Positions 13,521 to 20,153 of a stretch of 20,153 nucleotides of DNA are shown piece after piece. The translations under genes were made by a program, and so were the position numbers. Under the pieces are notes generated by a model. It was not told the origin of the DNA, did no database searches, and was given only the letters and a program-made list of their open reading frames with translations. The number at the start of each line of letters is the position of its first letter. Positions within the stretch are counted from its first letter, which is position 1. The DNA comes from an uncultured Bacteroidota bacterium (GTDB taxonomy: Bacteria > Bacteroidota > Bacteroidia > Flavobacteriales > Flavobacteriaceae): positions 1 through 20,153 of the forward strand of contig CAIRNC010000447.1 of the NCBI GenBank assembly GCA_903879875.1, in the 5' to 3' direction.

Positions 13521-15615
13521 TTTTATAACAAGTTCCTTTTGAATCTTCTTGATTTAGAGTACCTTTTATTTGATTTACTAACAGTTGAACTAACTCTAAA
13601 CCTAATGTTTTCTTGGCGTTTAAATTGTTTTTAATACCAATTCCATCATCTGAAAAAGTAATTTCGATATTTGATCCTACATTTATTAAAGAAATTGAAA
13701 TTGTTCCCGAACTATTATTAGGAAAGGCATGTTTTAAAGCATTTGAAATTAATTCATTTAAAATCAATCCTAGTGGTGTTGCAGTTTCAATATCAAAAAA
13801 GATGTCTTTGGATTGAATTTCAAAATGAATATTTTCCTTATCATGAAATGAATTTTTTATATTTTCAATTAGATTTTCGATATATTCCTGAAAATCAATG
13901 CGGTCAAAATTATCTGTTTGATATAAGTTTTGATGAATTAAAGCCATTGCTGAAATTCTAGATTGTCCTTTTTCAATAAAATCATCTACAAAATTACAAC
14001 CCACTTGTTTTAATGGCACACACTCATTTTGTCGAGCTTGAATGTTGAGTAAACTCATTACCAATTGTAAATTATTTTTGACTCTATGATGAATTTCTTT
14101 GAGTAAGACTTCTTTTTCGGTTAATGATTTTTGTAATAATTTTTGAGATAATTCTAAGGATATATTTTTGTCAGCAATTATTTGATTTTGCTTTGCTAAT
14201 AGGAGTTTCTTTTTTCTGTTTATTTGAAAACTAATTAATAATACAGTCAGTAATAATATTGAAGCTATCATTCCATAAGAAATAATTCTAATAAAATTGT
14301 TTTGCTGTTGCAATTCAATTGCTCTTTTTTGGTTTGCAATAGTAAGATTTTTATTCGCAATATCTTTTTCATTTACATCAAATTGAGTAAGCAATTCCGA
14401 AACTTTACTTTCTCGTTCATAAATCAATAATTGCTTTTCAAATTCTGTATGATAATTATTATATGAGTAAGCCATTTTATAATTCCCTAATCGGTATTCT
14501 ATATCGGCTAGCGATTCGTATATAAAACTTTTTGACACTTCGTTTTGAAAGTATTCTTTAGTATTGATTAGATTCAAAGCTTTCAATTGAAAGGCTTTTG
14601 CAGTTGCAAGGCTTCCCAATTTAAAATACGTTTTTCCGAGCATATAATTCAGATCAATAGTTGCTGTTTCATCATTATATTTAAGACCATCTTTACATAT
14701 TGCTATTGCTTTTTTATAATTTTTGAGACCATAATAGGTTTCCGCAAATTGATAATAGTTATTGGCTATAAAACTCTTGTTTCCAATTTCTAGATTTATT
14801 TTCAATCCTTTTTCTAATAGGGGTAAAGCCTCCGAATAGTTATTCATTTTATTTAAAAACTCTCCTTTTTTAACATAAAAAATAGCTTCGGTTTGTTTGG
14901 GTATAGTTTTGTTTAGGGAGAGTTGTTGTATGCACATATCAATATATTTCATACCTATTGGCAATTGATTTGTTTTACTATAAATTGTACACATTTCTAA
15001 ATAACAAAGAACTACACCTCCATTTTTTTTCGATTTTCGATATTCCGAAATAGCGGTTTTAAAGTTCAATAAAGCTAAATGATATTTATTTTCCCTTGAA
15101 TACAAACAGCCTGATAGAAAATAAAAATCACTTTTTTTTGAGTATTTGATTTGAATCATTTCTTTAATGGCAAATGTGAGCACTTGCTCCGATGCTGCAA
15201 ATTTATTTAATTGAGCCAAGCAAAATGCTTTGGAATATAATGCTGAAAAGTACCCTTTTTTAAATTTTGTTTTTTTGCATATTTCGATTGCTTTTTCTAC
15301 ATACAATAGGGCTTTTTCTATTTTGCCTTCAATAGTGAGAATTTTAGTTTTCAAGAGATAGTAATTGCCTAATCCTTTTAAATTATTTGTTCTTTTAGAA
15401 AGAGTCAATAGTTTTTCACAATACACATTAGATGCATTGGTGTCAAATGCTAAATAAGCTTTGCTAATGGCATAGTAACTGGAAATTTTCGCTGTATCTT
15501 GCTGAGGTTTATTTATTTCCAACAACAAACTATCAACTGTTTTCTTATATTCCTCTTGAGCAATACTTCCATTTATAAAACAGATTGATAACAAAAAAAA
15601 TAAAAAAGCTTTCAT
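13504..15615 (-). CDS. Sensor histidine kinase with periplasmic TPR domain and HisKA_2 core (703 aa)
   Basis: A signal peptide (MKAFLFFLLSICFINGSIA, cut before QEE) starts the protein. About eight tetratricopeptide repeats cover residues 40-400, for example NNYSEALPLLEKGLKINLEI and KNYKKAIAICKDGLKYN. A coiled stretch follows, then one membrane helix at about 441-463 (IISYGMIASILLLTVLLISF), and the cytoplasmic kinase core. The HisKA_2 phosphoacceptor motif EIHHRVKNNLQ holds H509/H510 (H510, before Arg, is the usual acceptor). The ATPase domain shows an N box NELISNALKHAF (about 620-631), a G1 box DDGIGI (656-661) and a G2-like TLGLELV. The TPR part should lie in the periplasm and sense a protein or envelope signal, passing phosphate to the response regulator encoded 35 nt downstream. 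TPR-HisKA_2 kinases are frequent in Flavobacteria. The ligand is unknown. No promoter with a perfect TAnnTTTG was found upstream. Confidence 0.93.
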   Translation of the reverse strand: MKAFLFFLLSICFINGSIAQEEYKKTVDSLLLEINKPQQDTAKISSYYAISKAYLAFDTNASNVYCEKLLTLSKRTNNLKGLGNYYLLKTKILTIEGKIEKALLYVEKAIEICKKTKFKKGYFSALYSKAFCLAQLNKFAASEQVLTFAIKEMIQIKYSKKSDFYFLSGCLYSRENKYHLALLNFKTAISEYRKSKKNGGVVLCYLEMCTIYSKTNQLPIGMKYIDMCIQQLSLNKTIPKQTEAIFYVKKGEFLNKMNNYSEALPLLEKGLKINLEIGNKSFIANNYYQFAETYYGLKNYKKAIAICKDGLKYNDETATIDLNYMLGKTYFKLGSLATAKAFQLKALNLINTKEYFQNEVSKSFIYESLADIEYRLGNYKMAYSYNNYHTEFEKQLLIYERESKVSELLTQFDVNEKDIANKNLTIANQKRAIELQQQNNFIRIISYGMIASILLLTVLLISFQINRKKKLLLAKQNQIIADKNISLELSQKLLQKSLTEKEVLLKEIHHRVKNNLQLVMSLLNIQARQNECVPLKQVGCNFVDDFIEKGQSRISAMALIHQNLYQTDNFDRIDFQEYIENLIENIKNSFHDKENIHFEIQSKDIFFDIETATPLGLILNELISNALKHAFPNNSSGTISISLINVGSNIEITFSDDGIGIKNNLNAKKTLGLELVQLLVNQIKGTLNQEDSKGTCYKIVFKS

Positions 15616-15753
15616 GATTCAAAAATTAAGATAAAACAACCAGACTCAATTTAATTAAGAAAGGCGATAATGAAATTTGATACAAAATATAAATCTGAAT
15701 TGTAAAAATAGGTATTATTTTATTACAACAATTTGACAAGGATTTACAAAACG

Positions 15754-15794
15754 AAAAAAGTGGACAATTATCGAAAAAAATCGAGTTGTCCACT
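15754..15794 (-). terminator. Rho-independent terminator of the tmRNA gene
   Basis: AGTGGACAA (15759-15767) pairs perfectly with TTGTCCACT (15786-15794). An inner TCGA/TCGA stem with an A/T loop stacks on it. On the minus strand the stem is followed by six T residues (15759-15754). It begins 5 nt after the mature tmRNA 3' end and also separates the tmRNA from the kinase gene. Confidence 0.85.
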
Positions 15795-15798
15795 CTAG

Positions 15799-16193
15799 TG
15801 GAGTCGCCGGGAATCGAACCCGGGTCCAAACAAGCAACTAAAAAACTTTCTACACGCTTATTTCCTGATTGAGTTTTCGTCATTGAGAGAGGCCAGAAAC
15901 AGCCACACAATGCTTATCTTCTTAAATTTTTGTAACAGCTCCAAAGCTCCACTGTTCTTAGGTTTATCTTTACGATTCCTCTTTATCGACCGCTATAAAC
16001 CAAAGCTTTCGAGAGAAATCCTGCTTTCCTACCTTGTAGGACGAGGCTAACCTTACTATGATTCGGGTTATGCAGCAAGAGCGTAGTTTCCTTCGCCGTG
16101 TAAAATGTTTGAAACCTTTTATTTACGAGAATTGTCCCAGTTCTCGACGTGCTTACTTTTCAATTCGACTTGCTGTCAAAACCAGTCGACCCC
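15799..16193 (-). ncRNA. ssrA: Transfer-messenger RNA (tmRNA), tag GEGNYALAA
   Basis: The minus strand starts GGGGTCGACTGGTTTTGACAGC and ends with the T-arm GGGTTCGATTCCC and GGCGACTCCA. The ends pair as a 7-bp acceptor stem (GGGGUCG with CGACUCC, one G-U), giving 395 nt to the discriminator A at 15799. The next genomic bases are CTA, so the CCA end is not encoded and must be added. The tag frame reads GEGNYALAA then TAA, of the form seen in other Bacteroidota (G-E-x-N-Y-A-L-A-A). It is a one-piece, non-permuted tmRNA. With SmpB it rescues ribosomes stalled on broken mRNA and marks the product for proteolysis. A minus-strand reading frame across 15626-15910 is an accident over this RNA. Confidence 0.96.
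16068..16097 (-). other. tmRNA tag-peptide reading frame (GEGNYALAA-stop)
   Basis: Codons GGC GAA GGA AAC TAC GCT CTT GCT GCA TAA. By analogy with known tmRNAs a non-templated Ala precedes the first Gly. The C-terminal ALAA is the usual protease-recognition end. The resume codon is placed at GGC by comparison with other Bacteroidota tags. Confidence 0.88.
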
Positions 16194-16268
16194 TTTTTTT
16201 ATTATTTTAAATTTTGAATGGTATATTTTGAATTCAATACACAAAAATCTAAATCTAAATTTGGTTTG

Positions 16269-16276
16269 CAAATATA
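16269..16276 (-). promoter_or_regulatory. Possible -7 element (TATATTTG) upstream of the tmRNA
   Basis: On the minus strand TATATTTG matches TAnnTTTG, 76 nt upstream of the mature 5' end, which would leave a leader to be trimmed by RNase P. There is no TTG at the expected distance upstream, so support is weak. Confidence 0.25.
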
Positions 16277-16300
16277 GGGATTAATTCAACTGAAAAAAAA

Positions 16301-17509
16301 CTATTCCCCTAATTCGTCTTTGTCTAATTTAAAAGGATAGTCGCCAAATAATGGTGCCAAATCTCTTACCTTATAAGTCATTTTACTAAACTTGTTTGAC
16401 AATGCAATTATAGTTACATTTTCTTTTTTTAAAGTTACATACGAAGAAGTATTTCCATGCCACCAACCATTATGAAAATAAAAATGTTGCCCTGTTTCCC
16501 AGTCAATCATTCGTATCCCTAAACCATAATTTTTGGTGCCTTTATGTTCGTTACTATATCCTTGAAAGACTTCATTTCTAAGTTGAGGATTTAAAAATGT
16601 TGGTGCATTTCTAGCCATATCAAATTTTAATAAATCTCTGGGAGTAGAATATATGTTTTTGTCTCCATAAACGGCATCAAGATAATCATAAGCCAGTTCT
16701 AAATTGTTGCCTTTATAGGATGGAACAGCCGTTTTTCTGTCTTTTTCATAATCAAAAACATAAGTGTCTTTCATTCCAAGCGGATCAAAAATCATTCGTT
16801 TCATTGCAGCACCATATTTTAAACCTGTTGTTTTTTCAATTATTAAAGCTAAAATGGCATAATTAGTATTGCAATAAGCAAATCGTTTATTCGTAGGAGA
16901 TTCTAATTTAATTTGTTTTTCACCTAAAACGCGAAGTAAATCTGCATTGGTAAAGGGCGTTTTTCTGTCCCAAACTCCTTTGTCTTCAGTGAAATAAGCG
17001 TAATTACGCATACCACTTCGGTGATTCAACAATGTTTTTATTGTGATTTCGGGATAAGGAAACTGCTTTAAAATAGTGTTTACTTTTTGATCTAAATCAA
17101 TTTTTTTGGCATTTACAAGTTCCAAAATAGCTGTTGCCGTTAGTACTTTACTTACAGATGCAATATGAATTGGAGTTGTACTTGTGATATTCGTTCCTTT
17201 GTTTTTATTGGCATAGCCTTGGTATTTTTCATATATAATTTGCCCGTCTTTGGCAACAAGAAAACTAATATTACTGTTTTCTAATGACCAATGTTTATTA
17301 AAAAAATGATCAATAGTGGCGCTCTTTGACGCTACAAAATGGGCTGGTAATTTTTTAAATTCATTTCTTGAAGGGATGATATGCGCTAAGGTATCACCAT
17401 TGTCATAGTAATTGTCGGCTAAATCTCCTTTTTTTTTATTGGTACAAGCAAAAAGTAGGAGTGAAGTTATATATATTTTCAGCAAAAGCTGGATAGATTT
17501 ATGATTCAT
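16301..17509 (-). CDS. Serine hydrolase lipoprotein, beta-lactamase/PBP class C family (402 aa)
   Basis: The start MNHKSIQLLLKIYITSLLLF leads into the lipobox LFAC with lipidated C22, so it is an exported lipoprotein. The three family motifs are present: S118-V-S-K121 (nucleophile and base), Y212-C-N214 (the YxN motif, in FAYCNTNYAIL) and H346-N-G348 (HNGWWHG, the HxG equivalent of KTG). About 350 residues of PF00144-type domain follow the lipid anchor, which is the normal size. Members of this family include class C beta-lactamases, D-alanyl carboxypeptidases, esterases and EstB-like enzymes. The HxG rather than KTG ending and the overall sequence favour a peptidase/esterase-like enzyme over a true beta-lactamase, but the substrate cannot be read. 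It is monocistronic, with a probable promoter just upstream and the tmRNA gene just downstream on the same strand. Confidence 0.9.
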   Translation of the reverse strand: MNHKSIQLLLKIYITSLLLFACTNKKKGDLADNYYDNGDTLAHIIPSRNEFKKLPAHFVASKSATIDHFFNKHWSLENSNISFLVAKDGQIIYEKYQGYANKNKGTNITSTTPIHIASVSKVLTATAILELVNAKKIDLDQKVNTILKQFPYPEITIKTLLNHRSGMRNYAYFTEDKGVWDRKTPFTNADLLRVLGEKQIKLESPTNKRFAYCNTNYAILALIIEKTTGLKYGAAMKRMIFDPLGMKDTYVFDYEKDRKTAVPSYKGNNLELAYDYLDAVYGDKNIYSTPRDLLKFDMARNAPTFLNPQLRNEVFQGYSNEHKGTKNYGLGIRMIDWETGQHFYFHNGWWHGNTSSYVTLKKENVTIIALSNKFSKMTYKVRDLAPLFGDYPFKLDKDELGE

Positions 17510-17527
17510 TTTTGATAACTAAGGTCG

Positions 17528-17560
17528 CAAATATAGACAAAGAAACATTTTTAAATCCAA
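17528..17560 (-). promoter_or_regulatory. Promoter of the serine hydrolase gene
   Basis: On the minus strand TTG (17560-17558) is followed after 22 bp by TATATTTG (17535-17528), a match to the Bacteroidota consensus within its usual spacing range. The start codon at 17509 lies 18 nt further on, implying a very short leader. The -33 element lies inside a 12-bp palindrome (17557-17568). Confidence 0.55.
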
Positions 17561-17568
17561 ATATTTGG
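17557..17568. promoter_or_regulatory. 12-bp perfect palindrome CCAAATATTTGG between divergent genes
   Basis: The sequence equals its own reverse complement and covers the -33 element of the minus-strand promoter. It could be an operator for a dimeric regulator. The divergent region 17510-17799 otherwise shows only AT-rich sequence and the plus-strand -7 motif. Confidence 0.3.
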
Positions 17569-17768
17569 TTAAAAAGCTTATCTTTTTTAAGCATTAATTT
17601 TTTCTTATTTCTAATATTATTGAATTGATTTCTTAATCAAGAAGTTATCTTTTTAGAACTTTTTATCGTTAAACCGAATGGTCAATATTTATTCCCTACT
17701 TCCATAAGTTAAAATAAAAAAAAGTGTAATTGTTAATTACTTTTTCTTCCAAAAGTAAATATAAATTT

Positions 17769-17776
17769 TACCTTTG
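17769..17776 (+). promoter_or_regulatory. -7 element TACCTTTG of the pRiA4b ORF-3-like gene
   Basis: Perfect TAnnTTTG match ending 23 nt before ATG 17800. No TTG lies 17-23 bp upstream (the nearest useful one is at 17730-17732, too far), so the -33 part is degenerate. Confidence 0.5.
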
Positions 17777-17799
17777 AACATTCAATTAAATTAACGATT

Positions 17800-18336
17800 A
17801 TGGTTTATAAATTTAGAGTAATTCTCGATGTAGAGGAAGACATTTTTAGAGATATTGCAATACTTGACGAAGACACTTTAGAAGATTTTCATAACGCCAT
17901 TGTGAATGCCTTTGGTTTTGATGGTTTGGAGATAGCTTCCTTTTATACCTGTGATGATACTTGGAATCAAGAAGATGAAATTTCATTATTTGATACTGGC
18001 GATGTAATTGGCGAGCAAAAAATAATGAGCGATTATCAACTTTCGGAGTTATTGAATAAAGAAAATACCAAGATAATTTATGTTTATGATTTTATCAATA
18101 TGTGGACTTTTCTTGTGGAATTAGCTTCAATTGAAGAACAAGTTATTGGAAATACCTACCCAGAAACCTTATTCTCACATGGCGAAATGCCTGAAGAATC
18201 GGTAGAAAAAAGTTTTGAAGCAGAAAATGATGACATTTATAACGACTTTGAAGACGATTATGATGAAGACGACTTAGACATGCTCGATGGCGGAGAGAGT
18301 TATGAAGATTTCGGCTTTGAAGAAAATTGGAATTAG
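17800..18336 (+). CDS. pRiA4b ORF-3-like protein with acidic C-terminal tail (178 aa)
   Basis: The N-terminal half (MVYKFRVILDVEEDIFRDIAI) with LEDFHNAIVNAFGFDGLEIASFY resembles the PF07929 family (plasmid pRiA4b ORF-3-like). The matching signature near residues 91-105 is YVYDFINMWTFLVELAS, in place of the usual YDFGDxWxHxIxLE. A short middle segment ends with the family-like TYPETLFSHGEMPEES. The last 35-40 residues are very acidic (DFEDDYDEDDLDMLDGGESY). The family is widespread in chromosomes despite its plasmid-derived name, and its biochemical role is not established. Cytoplasmic, with no signal or membrane segment. It is 93 nt upstream of the nucleoid-associated protein gene on the same strand and is probably co-transcribed with it. 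Start chosen at ATG 17800, just after a good -7 motif. Confidence 0.82.
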   Translation: MVYKFRVILDVEEDIFRDIAILDEDTLEDFHNAIVNAFGFDGLEIASFYTCDDTWNQEDEISLFDTGDVIGEQKIMSDYQLSELLNKENTKIIYVYDFINMWTFLVELASIEEQVIGNTYPETLFSHGEMPEESVEKSFEAENDDIYNDFEDDYDEDDLDMLDGGESYEDFGFEENWN

Positions 18337-18429
18337 TCCAATTGAAATAAAAAAAAATAACCACAATTAAATAATTTAAGCGCATGTTTGGAGTTTTTGC
18401 TCTATTCTCTTGTGCTTTACTCTAAAAAT

Positions 18430-19488
18430 ATGATAAATTTATACAATACGCATATCGATTCGCTTTCAATTCACAGAGTAGGAAATAAAAGTAGAAACGA
18501 ACCTATTTTTCTATCGGAACAAACCTTTTCATTGAACGACGAAATTGTGCCTTTAATGAAAGAATATTTCTTTAAACCTTTCAGAGAAAAAGAAGAAAAC
18601 TACTTTCAATTTGCTCACGAAGTGGATTTGGATTACAACGACATGTTTAAATTGGCAACCGAAGCCTTTGAAAATCCTGCAAATATGCATGATATTTCTA
18701 AAAAAATAACGCAACATTTGTTCGACCAATCCAATCATCCACATATTAAAAATGGGGAAGTTTATGTAACGTATCTAACCAATTTGAACATTGACAACAA
18801 TGTAGTGGATGCCATTGGGATTTTTAAAAGTGAAATGCAAACCGATTTCTTACAATTCGAAGAAAAGGAAACCCACCTTGAAATGATTTTGCAGCAAGGA
18901 ATCAATTTGAGTAAATTGGATAAAGGTTGTTTGATTTTTAATTATAAAAAAGAAGAAGGATATAAAATCTTAACTGTTGATAGTAACCGTTACGATGCTC
19001 GTTATTGGTTGGAACATTTCCTATCTGTAGATGCTTTTCAAGATGAAAATTACATTACCAAAAAATATTTAAAATTCTGTCAAGGTTTTGCCAAAGATGT
19101 TGTTTTTCCTGCCGAAGACAAAAAGGAAGAAGTGATGTTTATGAACCGATCGGTAAATTATTTTGCCAAAAATGATCAGTTTGAAGAAACGAATTTCTTG
19201 AATGAAGTTTTAGACAATCCAGAGTTAATCCCAGAGTTTAAAAACTATAAAGTAGATAAAGGCGAAAAATATTCTATTGAAGATATTACGAGCTTTCCTA
19301 TTGCCAATGCAGCGGTTTCAGATGCCAGAAAGTCAATTAAAAACGTGATTAATCTTGATACTCACATTCAAATTAAAATGGATTTTATCAATCCAGAAAG
19401 TGCCGAAAAATATGTAGAAAAAGGATGGGACGAAGAAAAACAAATGTATTATTATTTGGTTTATTTCAACAAAGAACAAAAAAGCTAA
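18430..19488 (+). CDS. Nucleoid-associated protein, NA37/YejK family (352 aa)
   Basis: The start ATG 18430 (MINLYNTHIDSLSIHRVGNK) matches the family N-terminus; a longer reading from TTG 18388 would add 14 residues (EFLLYSLVLYSKN) that look non-coding. The protein has the alpha/beta pattern of PF04245: N-terminal IDSLSIHRVGNKSRNEPIFLS, a middle NGEVYVTYLTNLNIDNNVVDAIGIFKS strand region, YDARYWLEHFLSVDAFQDENYITKKYLKFCQGF, and a C-terminal IQIKMDF. Length is close to E. coli YejK (about 335). Family members bind DNA and co-purify with the nucleoid; the detailed role is unclear. Cytoplasmic, acidic. It follows the pRiA4b ORF-3-like gene and ends at a strong terminator. Confidence 0.88.
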   Translation: MINLYNTHIDSLSIHRVGNKSRNEPIFLSEQTFSLNDEIVPLMKEYFFKPFREKEENYFQFAHEVDLDYNDMFKLATEAFENPANMHDISKKITQHLFDQSNHPHIKNGEVYVTYLTNLNIDNNVVDAIGIFKSEMQTDFLQFEEKETHLEMILQQGINLSKLDKGCLIFNYKKEEGYKILTVDSNRYDARYWLEHFLSVDAFQDENYITKKYLKFCQGFAKDVVFPAEDKKEEVMFMNRSVNYFAKNDQFEETNFLNEVLDNPELIPEFKNYKVDKGEKYSIEDITSFPIANAAVSDARKSIKNVINLDTHIQIKMDFINPESAEKYVEKGWDEEKQMYYYLVYFNKEQKS

Positions 19489-19493
19489 ATCAA

Positions 19494-19528
19494 AAAAAAG
19501 CCTTTCAAATATATTGAAAGGCTTTTTT
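19494..19528. terminator. Bidirectional rho-independent terminator
   Basis: A 15-bp perfect stem (19494-19508 with 19514-19528) and a 5-nt loop. The core GCCTTTCAA/TTGAAAGGC is flanked by A and T runs, so it works in both directions. It lies between the converging nucleoid-associated protein gene and the phosphorylase gene. Confidence 0.93.
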
Positions 19529-19554
19529 GTTTTGTAAAAGAGGCAGAGAGATAT

Positions 19555-20153
19555 CTAACTCACCAATTTATCTAAAGCATAGACAATTAACGCATCAACT
19601 GCTTTATACGGATCGGCACTAAAAGTTCCTGTGGCTCGGTTGGCAATAATTGCATTCAATGACAAACATTCGTGACCTAAAAGTTTTCCTAAACCATAAA
19701 TGGCACCTGTTTCCATTTCAAGATTTGCCATTTTAATACCTTCAAATTCAAATTTATCCATTTTTTCATTCAAACTTGGATCTTGAATATCAAGACGTAA
19801 GACGCGACCTTGAGGTCCATAAAAGCCACCCGCAGTTCCTGTAAAACCTTTGAAAATAGCATCGCTTTCTAATTTTTTTTCTAAAAGTACACTTCCTTTG
19901 ATTACATACGGACGGCCTTTTCTCAAATCCCAGTTGGTTTGTTTGATGAATGCATCTTCCATTGCCACTTCTGAAATTTCATCAATCAAATAGGAGCGGA
20001 GCATGTTGTCCAATCCCAATCCATATTGGCTCAAAACAATACTATCACAAGGAATATTCGCTTGAAGAGAACCCGAAGTTCCAATTCGTACAATATTTAA
20101 CGAAGTAAGTTGTTCTTTTGGCATTTTGGTTTCCAAATCAATATTGACCAAAG
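19555..20153 (-). CDS. Nucleoside (uridine-type) phosphorylase, 3' part only
   Basis: The gene runs off the right edge, so its N-terminal part (about 90 residues judging by the usual 250-300 aa) is missing. The first TTG at 20151 is an internal Leu codon, not a start. Visible PNP/UDP phosphorylase (PF01048) features are IVRIGTSGSLQ (phosphate and ribose binding loop), a middle GFTGTAGGFYGPQGRVLRL, and MANLEMETGAIYGLGKLLGH, where Glu-Met-Glu is the ribose-binding motif and the helix that follows is the usual one. The C-terminus is YALDKLVS. The enzyme cleaves nucleosides with phosphate to base and ribose-1-phosphate in salvage; NLEMETGA favours uridine-like over purine specificity, which is not certain. 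Cytoplasmic. Ends at the shared terminator. Confidence 0.88.
   Translation of the reverse strand, partial: LVNIDLETKMPKEQLTSLNIVRIGTSGSLQANIPCDSIVLSQYGLGLDNMLRSYLIDEISEVAMEDAFIKQTNWDLRKGRPYVIKGSVLLEKKLESDAIFKGFTGTAGGFYGPQGRVLRLDIQDPSLNEKMDKFEFEGIKMANLEMETGAIYGLGKLLGHECLSLNAIIANRATGTFSADPYKAVDALIVYALDKLVS

Noticed and set aside
15626..15910. 94-codon minus-strand reading frame
   Set aside because: It overlaps the 3' third of the tmRNA and its terminator, and the translation has no coherent protein features.
17800..18336. pRiA4b ORF-3-like gene as a sign of plasmid or IS origin
   Set aside because: The family is widespread on chromosomes and no terminal repeats or transposase are nearby.
18143..18385. 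Minus-strand frames opposite the plus-strand genes (also 18553-18744)
   Set aside because: They are antisense to the pRiA4b ORF-3-like and nucleoid-associated protein genes and have no independent support.

Overview
The window looks like chromosomal DNA of a Flavobacterium-type member of the Bacteroidota. It is AT-rich, has promoter motifs of the TTG / TAnnTTTG type, carries a giant secreted protein with a type IX secretion system (T9SS) C-terminal signal, and encodes a tmRNA whose tag ends in ...NYALAA. I see no insertion sequence, phage, CRISPR array or plasmid feature. Nearly all bases are explained by nine protein genes and one tmRNA.

Left part (1-12240), all on the minus strand: a 79-residue unknown protein (11945-12184) lies just upstream of one giant gene (364-11877, 3837 residues), and a small secreted or membrane protein (67-288) lies just downstream. 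The giant protein is a mosaic. In order it has a signal peptide, an N-terminal beta domain, a parallel beta-helix region of about 1000 residues, an IPT/TIG-like domain, several Ig-like repeats (one split by an inserted domain of about 200 residues), three copies of a [leucine-rich repeat block + Ig-like domain] module, a long conserved pre-C-terminal region and a T9SS sorting domain. It is most likely a cell-surface or secreted adhesin; this is inference from architecture.

Middle (12185-15615): an intergenic region of about 530 bp carries an exact 9-bp direct repeat at 20-bp spacing and hairpins with G/C-run loops. Upstream of it, a TPR/HisKA_2 histidine kinase with a signal peptide and one membrane segment is followed after 35 nt by a response regulator with a receiver domain and an AraC-type DNA-binding domain. 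These genes and the adhesin genes share a strand and direction. The simplest model is that the kinase/regulator pair controls the adhesin, with the direct repeat as a candidate binding site.

Right part (15754-20153): the ssrA tmRNA gene with its own terminator; a serine hydrolase lipoprotein of the beta-lactamase/PBP family (minus strand); then, divergently, a pRiA4b ORF-3-like protein and a nucleoid-associated protein of the NA37/YejK family (plus strand); a strong bidirectional terminator; and the 3' part of a nucleoside (uridine-type) phosphorylase running off the right edge. This right part looks like ordinary housekeeping chromosome. The left and middle parts are the accessory, interesting region.
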